Shown in pieces: positions 23,293-31,148 of a DNA stretch of 33,285 nt. The position numbers were made by a program, and so were the translations under genes. The DNA is from a bacterium (GTDB lineage Bacteria; Chloroflexota; Dormibacteria; UBA8260; Bog-877), in assembly GCA_021802115.1 (NCBI GenBank), contig JAKABA010000027.1, positions 1-33,285 on the forward strand, read 5' to 3'. Within the stretch, counting starts at the first letter, position 1, and every line of letters begins with the position of its first letter. The notes under the pieces are model-generated. The model had not been told where the DNA came from, made no database searches, and saw nothing but the letters and a program-made list of their open reading frames with translations.

Positions 23293-23855
23293 GACGGCCC
23301 GGGGACCGGGGCAGACCCGTATCCGTCGATTGGGGCTGAGGGGTTGTCTGCCGGGAACTGGAAGCCGGTGACGGTGAGGCCGGGAGACCAGACCGTCTCG
23401 ATCACGGCGGAGCCACCGAGGACGGCCGAGGCCACGTATTGCCGGCCGAGGTAGAGGAACACCTGCTGTCCGGGCGCCCAGCCACTGGCCGGGATCTGGA
23501 CTTTGAGCCGCTCCTGGCCCCCCGGGCCGATCCCGCTGACCTCAAGGGTGAGCCCGCCGGTCGCCACCTGGCCCATGGCGTCCAGCGGATAGGGGAAGGC
23601 ACCGACCTCGGAAGGAGCGGACGAGGGGACGGCCGCCGCGGGCTTCTGGGCGCTCCCGGCCGGGGGCGACAACACCACCTTGGGCTCGCTGTCGATAAGC
23701 CGGGCGGCGCTGCCGCCCGGGTGGATGCCGCCGGGAGAGAGGCGCTTTGCCGCCTGGTGCCCCAGGGGCAGGGCGGGGGCCCCGACCAGAGCTATGGGCA
23801 GCAGGACCAGAAGGGCTGCTGGTAGAGCTGGGGCGAGATGGTGGAGCTGGGGCAT
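23289..23855 (-). CDS. small exported protein of unknown function
   Basis: A 188-residue protein from ATG 23855 (GTG 23900 is an in-frame alternative with GGGAGG very close to it). The N-terminus is a signal peptide or anchor (LPAALLVLLPIALVGAPALPLG). Next comes a Pro/Ala/Ser-rich linker. The C-terminal ~90 residues look like a compact beta domain (GGLTLEVSGIG, LKVQIPASGWAPGQQVFLYLGRQ). I do not recognise the family. Its TGA overlaps the ATG of the C39-like gene, so it is probably a partner exported at the same time. A carbohydrate- or surface-binding role would fit the context but is not shown by the sequence. Confidence 0.68.
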   Translation of the reverse strand: MPQLHHLAPALPAALLVLLPIALVGAPALPLGHQAAKRLSPGGIHPGGSAARLIDSEPKVVLSPPAGSAQKPAAAVPSSAPSEVGAFPYPLDAMGQVATGGLTLEVSGIGPGGQERLKVQIPASGWAPGQQVFLYLGRQYVASAVLGGSAVIETVWSPGLTVTGFQFPADNPSAPIDGYGSAPVPGPS

Positions 23856-24204
23856 GGTGGAGATCGGGTCGGCTCGCGGCCACCGGCGGTACCCGCTCAC
23901 GCCTCCCGACCGCAGATCCTGAGGGGTGAGGCGGGCCCCGCCAAGCGCTGTTACCGCCTCTCCACACAGGCCCCCGCCCGCGGAAGGTCCATCCCAGGCG
24001 CCCCGGCCGCTTGGGAGCCGCGAGCTCGTCCTCCGGAAGGCTCTTCGCTCGGCCCTGGGAACGACGCGGTCAGCCCGGACGGCCGGGGACCGGTTCCGAG
24101 CCTGTAAACCAGGTGCTGACTGGGGCGCCGGGGTGTTAGGATCGGGACTCCCCAAGTCCGCGCCCAGGGAAGGCTTGGGCGCGGCTGCTGCGAGGAGCGT
24201 TCGC
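23856..24204. promoter_or_regulatory. 349-bp divergent region with candidate plus-strand promoter and leader hairpin
   Basis: This region separates the minus-strand exported-protein operon from the plus-strand repeat protein. On the plus side TAGGAT (24137-24142) is a possible -10. It is followed by a perfect 9-bp stem CCGCGCCCA/TGGGCGCGG (24158-24166 and 24176-24184), and then GAGGAG about 10 bases before ATG 24205. The -35 is poor (CTGACT, 15-bp spacing). I see no clear promoter on the minus side. Confidence 0.35.
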
Positions 24205-25554
24205 ATGTCCCAGTTGACGCAGTGGCTCAGGGGGGCGCTGAGAAGGCCCCTCACCGTGGCGGCGGTGCTCGCGGTCCTGGCGGCCGGCGTCTGGGCGATC
24301 TCGCAGCCCGCCATCCAACTGGCCGCCAGCTGTGCCGGGGGGGGGTACGGTGGATCTGGGTATGGGGGATACGGCGCCCCCACGGGCACCTGCGGCCCGT
24401 ACGTGCCGCTGACCCCCACCCGGGTGCTGGACACCCGCAACGGCACCGGCGGGGTGTTCGGCCCGGTGGGCCCGGGACAGACGATCAGCATCAACGTCGC
24501 CGGGACCGCCGGGGTTCCCGCGACCGGCGCCAGCGCGGTGGTGCTCAACGTGACCGTGACAGACCCCACGAGCGCTAGCTACGTGACCGTCTTCCCCGAG
24601 GGGAACTCACGCCCCCTGGCCTCCAACCTCAACTTCACGGCGGGCGAGACGGCGGCCAACCTGGTCGAGGTCCAGCTGGGCAGCACCGGCGCGGTCAGCT
24701 TCTTCAACCAGCTCGGCGATGTCCAGCTGGTGGCCGACCTCGAGGGGTATGTCGCCACCACCGCCCAGGGCTCGGCGGGCCTGTTCATCCCGGTGACCCC
24801 CTACCGGCTCCTGGACACCCGCATCGGGCTGGGCGCGGCCCCGGGCCCGGTCAGCCCAGGGGAGACCGTCCGCGTCCTCGTGACGGGGTTGGGCGGGATC
24901 CCGGCCACCGGAGTCGGGGCCGTGGTCTTCAACCTCACCGCCACGGATACCGCCGGGTCCAGCTACATAACCGCCTACCCGGACTCGCAACCCCGCCCGC
25001 TCGCCTCCAACCTCAACTTCACGCAGGGCGAGACCGTGGCCAACCGGGTCATCGTGCCGGTGGTGAACGGCCACGTGGACCTGTACAACGACTTCGTGGG
25101 CGCGGACACCCAACTGGTCCTGGACGTGAACGGCTACTTCAGCAGCAGCTCCGCCAGCTCTGCCTCCGGCTCCGACTTCAACTCCCAGGTGCCCCAGCGG
25201 ATCGTGGACACCCGCCCGGGGAGCGGCCAGGGGTACGCCGGCCAGACCCTGGGCCCCGGAGGGGTGCTCACGGTGCAGGTGGCAGGCTCCGGCGGGGTGC
25301 CGTCCATGACCGCCTCCTCACCGCCCACGGCGGTGGTGCTCAACGTCACGGTGACCGACCCCACCCAGTCCAGCTACCTCACGGTGTGGCCGAGCAACGT
25401 CCCCCAACCCGGAACCTCGGACATCAACTACGGGCCGGGGCAGACCCAGCCCAACCTGGTGGTGGTGGGGCTGAGTCCCACCGGCCAGGTCTCCTTCTTC
25501 AACCAGCTGGGCACGGCCGACATCGTGGTAGACGTGGAGGGCTGGTACTCCTGA
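24205..25554 (+). CDS. exported or membrane-anchored protein of three DTR-type repeats
   Basis: A 449-residue protein from ATG 24205, with GAGGAG upstream; the longer open frame to 23926 lacks a signal. An N-terminal hydrophobic helix (LTVAAVLAVLAAGVWAI, ~16-32) is followed by AASC and a short Gly/Tyr-rich loop held between Cys43 and Cys63, which may be disulfide-linked. The rest is three repeat units, each with a DTR start, a GVPA(T/S)...VVLNVTVTDPT stretch and a VVVDVEGWYS-type end. There is no enzymatic domain, so this is the repeat module alone attached to the surface. It may serve as a structural or anchoring partner for the enzyme-bearing relatives on the opposite strand. Function of the repeat is not known to me. 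Confidence 0.83.
   Translation: MSQLTQWLRGALRRPLTVAAVLAVLAAGVWAISQPAIQLAASCAGGGYGGSGYGGYGAPTGTCGPYVPLTPTRVLDTRNGTGGVFGPVGPGQTISINVAGTAGVPATGASAVVLNVTVTDPTSASYVTVFPEGNSRPLASNLNFTAGETAANLVEVQLGSTGAVSFFNQLGDVQLVADLEGYVATTAQGSAGLFIPVTPYRLLDTRIGLGAAPGPVSPGETVRVLVTGLGGIPATGVGAVVFNLTATDTAGSSYITAYPDSQPRPLASNLNFTQGETVANRVIVPVVNGHVDLYNDFVGADTQLVLDVNGYFSSSSASSASGSDFNSQVPQRIVDTRPGSGQGYAGQTLGPGGVLTVQVAGSGGVPSMTASSPPTAVVLNVTVTDPTQSSYLTVWPSNVPQPGTSDINYGPGQTQPNLVVVGLSPTGQVSFFNQLGTADIVVDVEGWYS
24400..25554 (+). repeat. three tandem DTR-type repeat domains of the plus-strand protein
   Basis: Units start near 24400 (PLTPTRVLDTR), 24784 (PVTPYRLLDTR) and 25177 (QVPQRIVDTR). Like the unknown exported protein, and unlike the sedolisin and C39-like proteins, they have no Cys before DTR. 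Confidence 0.83.
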
Positions 25555-25800
25555 GTCCCGGCCCTTGGGGGGTCGGCTCACCCTGGCCGATACGGTTGCG
25601 GACCACTGCACATCACGGGTCCTTCGTGGGCCGAGACTCGACGCGGGGCGCAGCGGACACCCTCGGGGACCAGTGCGCCCCGGATCCGATCCCCAACCTC
25701 ACCGCATGGGTTTTGAAGAATCAAGCCGGTCCGAGGTGGGCCGCCTACCGGAGTCCGGGAAGGTCGAGTCGGCACTCCGGCCTGATCCGCCACCAGCCCC
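25555..25800. other. 246-bp convergent intergenic region, no gene seen
   Basis: It lies between the plus-strand repeat protein and the minus-strand GT4 gene. A weak stem TCGGC/GCCGA (25573-25577 and 25586-25590) just after the first stop might aid termination. Nothing else is supported. Confidence 0.4.
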
Positions 25801-27177
25801 TCACCTGACGCGCCGCCGGGCCCACCAGTTGACAGCTCGCCTCCAGGTGGCCCGGGTGCCCTCTCGCCGCCAGGCCAGAGCCCCCCGGCGGATGAGGCTG
25901 AGCCCCTCCGCGGTGGTGAGCCGCCACGGGCTGGGAGCCGGGGCGGGGGGCTGCTGGTGGCTGCGGGGGCCGTCGGCTGCCCGCCAGGGCGCTGCTGCGA
26001 AGGCTCGCAAAGGCGCTGCGGTCTGCCCCCAGGTGAGCTGCTCCGCCTCGTCCTTCACCCGCTTCGAGATCTGCTGGCGGCGGTCCGGGTCCGCCGCTAG
26101 CTCGCGGATGGCGGCCTCCAGCGCCGCAGAGTCCCTGGCGGGGACGGTCCAGCCCAGCTGCCGCCGCTCCACCAGCTGGGCGAAGTGATCTCCCTTCGTG
26201 CAGATGATGGGAAGTCCGGCCCAGAGGTAGTCCAGAATGCGGGTGCGGAAGGCGAAGTGCGTCTCGGCGTTCTCGAAGTGGGTGGACACCCCGCAGTCCG
26301 CCGCCGACAACCACTTCGCGCGATCCTCATACGGAACCCAGTCGGAGTTGAAGAAGACCCGCTGGCCGGTAAGGCCAAGCTCGTCGGCGAGCTCCCTGGC
26401 CCGTCCGGTCATCCACATCTTGGGCGGGATGCCGGCGTTGGGGTGAGTGGTGGACATGAAGACCAGCTTCACCGCTGGTTCCAGATCCTGTAGGCGCCCC
26501 ACCGCCTCGATGAGGGTCAGGGGGTCGAACCAGTTGTATATCCCCCCTCCCCAGAGGAGAACCAGGTCCCGGCGGCCGATCCCAGGCAGGGGGAACCTCG
26601 GGCCCGGGGCCCGCTCCAAGAGCGGAGCGGCGGGCAGGCCGAAGGGGACGACGTCGATGAGCTGGCGGAAGGTGGGGTCTCTGGTCCAGTTGAGAGGGTT
26701 GAGCCGGCCCTCGGCCAGCAGCGAGCCCTGCCAGAGGTCGCGCTGGGTCTCGCTGGCGCAGATGAAGTAGTCCCCGAGGTGAAGAAGATCCCGGACCGCT
26801 CCCCGGATCTGCGAGTCCTCGCGCTCCCGGTCTCCGAGCTCCCGGTGCTCCTCCTGCCCCAGAAGCGCGATGGGGAAGGGGTCGTACAGGTCGACCACCA
26901 GTGGGACTTGGGCCCGGGCCAGGGCGGGATACCTCACCAGGGAGAGCCCCTCCAGGAGGATCACGTCCTGAGAGCCGGCCAGCTTCTCCAGGGCGGCCGG
27001 ACCCGGCTCCGCCACCACGGTGAGCCCGGAACTTTCAAGGTCGGTGGCGCCCACGCCGACCAGGGTCACCTGATGGCCGTCCGCCGCTAGCGCCCGCCCA
27101 AGCTCCCAGCAGCGGATCCCTGGGCCGGCCATCCTGCGGGCCACCACGTCGTTGGCGACGATCAGGACCCGACTCAC
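25801..27177 (-). CDS. GT4 family glycosyltransferase
   Basis: A 458-residue GT-B enzyme starting at GTG 27177. The N-terminal acceptor domain has VSRVLIVANDVVARRMAGPGIRCWELGRALAA, the GPGIR loop seen in a surface-polysaccharide GT4 subgroup. In the donor domain, LVLLWGGGIYNWFDPLTLIEAV, THFENAETHFAFRTRILDYLWAGLPIICTKGD and FAQLVERRQLGW supply the nucleotide-sugar binding region with the E...R-RILDY-WAGLP signature. The frame is open upstream to 27606, but the GTG puts the first beta strand at the N-terminus and follows a -10-like box. It ends with a basic, Arg/Trp-rich tail of ~60 residues that may touch the membrane. It stands alone as a single minus-strand gene; donor and acceptor are unknown. 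Confidence 0.87.
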   Translation of the reverse strand: MSRVLIVANDVVARRMAGPGIRCWELGRALAADGHQVTLVGVGATDLESSGLTVVAEPGPAALEKLAGSQDVILLEGLSLVRYPALARAQVPLVVDLYDPFPIALLGQEEHRELGDREREDSQIRGAVRDLLHLGDYFICASETQRDLWQGSLLAEGRLNPLNWTRDPTFRQLIDVVPFGLPAAPLLERAPGPRFPLPGIGRRDLVLLWGGGIYNWFDPLTLIEAVGRLQDLEPAVKLVFMSTTHPNAGIPPKMWMTGRARELADELGLTGQRVFFNSDWVPYEDRAKWLSAADCGVSTHFENAETHFAFRTRILDYLWAGLPIICTKGDHFAQLVERRQLGWTVPARDSAALEAAIRELAADPDRRQQISKRVKDEAEQLTWGQTAAPLRAFAAAPWRAADGPRSHQQPPAPAPSPWRLTTAEGLSLIRRGALAWRREGTRATWRRAVNWWARRRVR

Positions 27178-27842
27178 CCGGGCAAGATAGCAAAGAATAC
27201 GACCGGGGGGCCGGGCTCCGCCGCGAGGCTCGCTATGCAGGCTATGGCCCGTGGCTGGCACACGCGAGACGCCACCTCGGCCCGACATCATGGCGGAATG
27301 TCCGGAGCTTGAGCGGAAAGGCCCCCAAACGGGCGATCGGCGCCCCTCATCCCTGGTGGCCCGACCGGCACGGCGCGGGCGGTCCTCCTGTCGCTGGCGG
27401 CAACATTCTGGTCCATGCACTCGAAGGTTCCAGGCATGCGCTTCAGATCGACGCCGTCTTGGGCTCGCCGGTGCCGGGCGAGACTCCAGACCTCCTGACC
27501 TAGCGCCAGAGTTGCTGCAACCGGTTTCGGCCTGAGGAGAGTGGCCCTGATCTCGGCGGAGCGCCCGGATGGCACACGGACCTTGCATGGTTCGTCGCGC
27601 ACGCACGCTCGGCTACTCGCGCTCCGCCCCGCCCATCCGAACTCGCACCCAGGCCTCCCGCCCTTGCTATGCAGGAGGTCTGGCCCCTTGCGCGCGGGCG
27701 CTGTCTTGGGCCGCTCCCTCACCGATCGTCGACCTCGCACCCGCTTGGGGAGCACTCCGACACCGCTGTGCCGTGGCTATCATGCCCATGAGGCAATGTA
27801 TACGAACGGGAATCCGATGAATCGAGCACAATGGGGAGGAGG
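27178..27842. other. 665-bp divergent region between GT4 and gmd, no firm gene
   Basis: No open frame here resembles a known protein. It contains GCTATGCAGG twice (27232-27241 and 27666-27675), a strong AGGAGGT at 27673-27679 that could serve a small open frame, and GGGGAGGAGG directly before gmd. The length suggests decayed sequence or a complex control region. Confidence 0.5.
27184..27199 (-). promoter_or_regulatory. possible leaderless promoter of the GT4 gene
   Basis: On the minus strand TATCTT (27189-27184) ends six bases before the GTG at 27177, and TATTCT (27199-27194) lies just upstream. If TATCTT is the -10, transcription would start at the GTG itself. No ribosome binding site or -35 is seen. 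Confidence 0.35.
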
Positions 27843-27861
27843 ATGTCCAAGACCGCGCTGA
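27688..27861 (+). CDS. possible 57-residue small open frame overlapping the gmd start
   Basis: AGGAGGT at 27673-27679, a full match to the anti-Shine-Dalgarno core, lies eight bases before a TTG. The frame runs 57 codons and stops at 27861, 19 bases inside gmd. The product is Arg-rich with no recognised domain. It could be a leader that couples translation to gmd or simply chance; the only support is the ribosome binding site. Confidence 0.2.
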   Translation: MRAGAVLGRSLTDRRPRTRLGSTPTPLCRGYHAHEAMYTNGNPMNRAQWGGGCPRPR

Positions 27862-28862
27862 TCACCGGCGTGACCGGCCAGGACGGGTCCTATCTCGCGG
27901 AATTTCTGATAGCCCGGGGATACGATGTCCACGGCATGGTTCGCCGCGCCTCCACCCTCAACCGGGCCCGGATCGAGCACCTGCACGTTCCGCGAAAGGA
28001 TGGGGATGGGCGCCCACCACTGACACTGCACTATGGCGACCTCACTGACTCCGGGAACCTGAACCGACTGATAAAGTCGATCCGTCCGGACGAGGTATAC
28101 AACCTGGCTGCCCAGAGCCATGTCCACATCTCCTTCGACCAACCGGAGTACACCGGGGAGGTCGACGCGCTCGGCACCACCCGTCTCTTGGAGGCAATCC
28201 GCACCGCGGGGATCGGCGCCCGCTTCTACCAGGCGGGCACGTCTGAGCTGTTCGGCAGCTCGCCACCTCCTCAGAACGAGTTCAGCCCGTTCCACCCGCG
28301 CAGCCCATACGCAGTGGCCAAGGTTTATGCCCACTGGACCACCGTCAACTACCGCGAAGCCCACTCGATGTTTGCCTGCAATGGGATCCTATTCAATCAC
28401 GAGTCTCCTCGCCGAGGCGAGAACTTCGTGACGCGCAAAGTGACTCGGGGAGTGGCTGCAGCGCTGAGTTCAGGTGCCGTGCTGCACTTGGGGAATCTTG
28501 ACGCGAGACGAGACTGGGGACACGCCAAGGACTATGTGGAAGCCATGTGGCTCATGCTCCAGCAGGAAGTGCCCGACGACTACGTGATCGGCACCGGGGA
28601 GAGCAGGTCTGTGCGGGACCTGCTGGAGGTGGCGTTCGGCATGGTGGGCCTGGACTGGCATGACTTCGTCGAAACCGACCCGGCTTTCACCCGACCGGCC
28701 GAGGCCGCTGACCTGCTCGCTGACCCAACCAAGGCCCGGCAGATCCTACACTGGCAACCGCAGCACACGTTTCACGAGTTGATTCGCGAGATGCTGGAGA
28801 CTGACCTGAAGGCAGCGGGGCTAGATCCAGCAGCACTTCTTCTGCCCCTCGTACCGGGCTGA
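27843..28862 (+). CDS. gmd: GDP-mannose 4,6-dehydratase
   Basis: A 339-residue extended SDR, near the usual Gmd length of 340-370. It has [35 protein letters not shown] (NADP loop), [30 protein letters not shown] and QAGTSELFG with catalytic Thr/Glu. The YAVAK Tyr/Lys pair and the [16 protein letters not shown] segment are specific to this enzyme. It dehydrates GDP-D-mannose to GDP-4-keto-6-deoxy-D-mannose, the precursor of GDP-rhamnose, GDP-fucose and related sugars. ATG 27843 is chosen because GGGGAGGAGG precedes it; ATG 27831 would overlap that site. No partner reductase or epimerase lies next to it, so the next step must be encoded elsewhere. It is bordered by long non-coding stretches and IS remnants. 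Confidence 0.93.
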   Translation: MSKTALITGVTGQDGSYLAEFLIARGYDVHGMVRRASTLNRARIEHLHVPRKDGDGRPPLTLHYGDLTDSGNLNRLIKSIRPDEVYNLAAQSHVHISFDQPEYTGEVDALGTTRLLEAIRTAGIGARFYQAGTSELFGSSPPPQNEFSPFHPRSPYAVAKVYAHWTTVNYREAHSMFACNGILFNHESPRRGENFVTRKVTRGVAAALSSGAVLHLGNLDARRDWGHAKDYVEAMWLMLQQEVPDDYVIGTGESRSVRDLLEVAFGMVGLDWHDFVETDPAFTRPAEAADLLADPTKARQILHWQPQHTFHELIREMLETDLKAAGLDPAALLLPLVPG

Positions 28863-29109
28863 CTCCTACCCAGCCGAGCAACCCACCAGAGGTGGGGCGA
28901 GCAGTCCGGGGACGGAGCGCGGTGAAAATGCAAGTTGGCCCGAATCCACCGATCAGGTGTTGAGAGGGGTGCGCTGGGGGGCCGGTGAGGCGTCGCAGGC
29001 AGGGAGCTGGCTGGGCAGGCCGTCGACACCGAGTCAGGTCTGGCGCACAAGGGGAATTCCAGGCATGCCGACGCCGGTCGGAGGTCCGTGAGGGCAATGC
29101 GGGCGGGTC

Positions 29110-30430
29110 AGGCGTGGCGCGGATCTGGCGGAGGGCGTTGAGGAAGAGCAGCTGCCGGGGCCAGCGCTGGGCAGATGCACGGTCACGCCGCGGGCGGAGC
29201 GAGTGCGCCGCCCACAGGGACGGAGAACAGGCAGAGACGCAGCCGGCCGGTGGTGGTGAGAGCTGGCGGTTGCTAGGAGAGGCTGATGCCGAGCACCCGG
29301 CGAGCCAGGCTGCGGGCCCTGGTGGAAAAGGCCCGCCAGGCAGCGTTGGCGGCCAACCGCCCCGAGGGCACATGGGCGAGACCCGCTGCTTCCTTGAGAT
29401 CGCGGATGACCGCCTCCACTGCGGCGTCGCGGCGATGATCCGCCTCCAGCTCCAAGGTCGTGCCCTGGCGGTCCGTGACCAGGGCGTGGTAGCTAAACTC
29501 TGTGAGGAGCGCCAGATGGCTGCCGGGAGTGGGCCTCACCCGCCGCACCTTCAGGCGAAGTCGCATCCCCTTCCTGCCCAAAACGGCGTAGGGAACCTCG
29601 GCCGCGTCGGCGCCGGAAATGGGCTGCCCCTGCTCGTCCTGGCCGAAGGAGCCCGAACTCGAACAGTAGGGGATCTGCACCCACTCCTCCTCCGGGATCA
29701 TCGCACTCGCCCGCTGGACTGCCTTGTCCAGTCGCGCGGTGATCTAGAATCACTCCCCGGCCCGGCGGCAGGTGGTGAGCACCGCCTTGGAGTAGAAGCC
29801 GGAGTCCGCCCGCAGGGTCAGCTGGCCGGTGGCCACTGCCGGGCGCACCCGGGAAAAGGTCTCGGTCAGGAACCCTGCAGCTCCCCGCGCCGTGACGGCC
29901 GATCCACCCCGCAGCCGGGAGTGGAGCACCTCGCCGGTGTCGGCCCTGGTGGCCAGCAGCGGGTGGTAGCCCCGCACCTTGGTGTAGCCGAAGCCCACCC
30001 CCTGCTTCAACAGCCCAAAGACCTCGCAGATGGTGGAGTCCATGTCTATGGTCAGCGCCCCGTCGCCCGGGCCCCGATCTCCTTCCCAGGCCCGACTCAG
30101 CATCTCCCGACCGACAGCGTCCAGCTGCCGGACATGGCCCACGGTGAAGCTACGCATGAAGGGGCCCAAGGTGGAGGGTGCCACGACCACATGGCCCAGC
30201 ACGCCTTGAGTAGCCCCGGCTCGGAGCACGTTGGTGTCATCGATGCCGTCCCCACCGGCCAGCATCGAGTGGATGAGCGACATGGCCCTGGGACCGACGT
30301 TGGCCCGCCCGGGGCCGTCGCCCAGGTACAGGCGTTCCGCTACCACCTCCCTCAACCCCAGATGTTGGGCCAGAGTGGCAGACAGGACGAGGCCCGCAGG
30401 GGCCACCATGTGAGGGTCGTCGAACTCCAC
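29110..30430 (-). pseudogene. IS1380-type transposase pseudogene
   Basis: Reads from GTG 30430 (VEFDDPHMVAPAGLVLSATLAQ) through TIDMDSTICEVFG, KQGVGFGYTKVRGYHPL and LTLRADSGFYSK, which hold the first two catalytic Asp of an IS1380-family DDE transposase. The same frame then meets TGA (29752-29750) and TAG (29746-29744) two codons apart, continues as ITARLDKAVQRASAMIPEEEW for ~150 codons, and meets another TAG (29275-29273). The typical C-terminus still follows but in other frames: TTGRLRLCLFSVP, then RSARGVTVHLP, then QRWPRQLLFLNALRQIRATP. This implies two small indels near 29210 and 29170. The element is therefore inactive. I could not fix its terminal inverted repeats, so the edges given are those of the coding remnant. 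Confidence 0.82.
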
Positions 30431-30482
30431 CCCCAGATGGTCCTAAGTGTGGAATGATGGCGGCATCGAAAACGAGATCATT

Positions 30483-30526
30483 CGCTGGGACCGATTGCCG
30501 TGGTCACAGCACCAAGTGTCCCAGCG
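30483..30526. repeat. 9-bp inverted repeat near the IS1380 remnant
   Basis: CGCTGGGAC (30483-30491) and GTCCCAGCG (30518-30526) are perfect inverted copies 26 bp apart, just upstream of the transposase start. It could be an operator-like dyad or part of an IS end. Confidence 0.5.
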
Positions 30527-30624
30527 TCGAGTACATTTTCTTCGTCTACACCCCGCTGGTTGCCCCTACCCGGCCCGTGGATCCAGGGTTAGGCCTCCGG
30601 TAGCCACGGTCACGGTGACAGGAA

Positions 30625-30665
30625 CAGGGCGGTGCCGGTTCCTCGCTGGAACCGGCACCGCCCTG
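30625..30665. repeat. perfect 18-bp stem hairpin
   Basis: CAGGGCGGTGCCGGTTCC (30625-30642), loop TCGCT, then GGAACCGGCACCGCCCTG (30648-30665). All 18 pairs match. Only a short TTT follows on the plus strand, so it is not a textbook terminator. A small mobile hairpin element, a folded RNA or a very strong terminator are the options. Confidence 0.75.
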
Positions 30666-31148
30666 CATTTCGTGGTGCCCCCACGCTCGCTGGGCCATGC
30701 CGCCTCCTTCACTCCTCCCGACATCCACATGATCGCCTTCTCCGTCCCTGGCCAGGGACCAAGTGCCCGGGGACTCGCGGTCGCTATATGCTCCATGAAT
30801 TTTATGCCCGGTGACCCGACATAGTTCGCCACCGGGGGCTCCGCACCATCCCGGTCATGTCGCCCCCGATGACGTGGGCTGCCAGGTGAACTGTCGTGTT
30901 GAAGTGTGCCGGACAGGACAGCTCTGGCGGCGGTGGACCTGCTCGTCAGGGGACGGCCGCCGAGCGCCGCACACCGGTCGGAGCGAGGTGACCTGCCCAG
31001 GTAATCTCTCCCGTGCACCGGCCGCGAGCTCTGGCGCGGTCCGGGCCGCCCAGGTGGCCATGATATCAGCGCCAGGCGGCAAGAGTTGCGGGCGCCCCGG
31101 TCGGTCCGCGGCGACGCATGCCCGACTGGCGAGTGGAGGATGACCAGG

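Larger units (their letters stand above)
30431..31148. other. 718-bp gene-poor stretch after the IS remnant
   Basis: No open frame looks like a protein I know. It holds a spaced 9-bp inverted repeat (30483-30526) and a perfect 18-bp hairpin (30625-30665), both entered separately. Part of the left side may belong to the IS end. The right end includes GGAGG (31135-31139), the ribosome binding site of the following membrane protein. Confidence 0.5.

Noticed and set aside
21586..23454. Very long plus-strand open frame opposite the C39-like gene.
   Set aside because: Same reason: a shadow frame of low-complexity Gly/Arg/Val composition, while the minus strand has clear domains.
23926..24204. Long N-terminal extension of the plus-strand repeat protein.
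   Set aside because: The extension is Arg/Pro-rich and lies over the divergent promoter region; ATG 24205 has a good ribosome binding site and a signal helix right after it.
30566..31018. A 150-residue minus-strand open frame in the gene-poor stretch.
   Set aside because: No domain, no ribosome binding site that I can see, and it includes the perfect hairpin; not supported as a gene.
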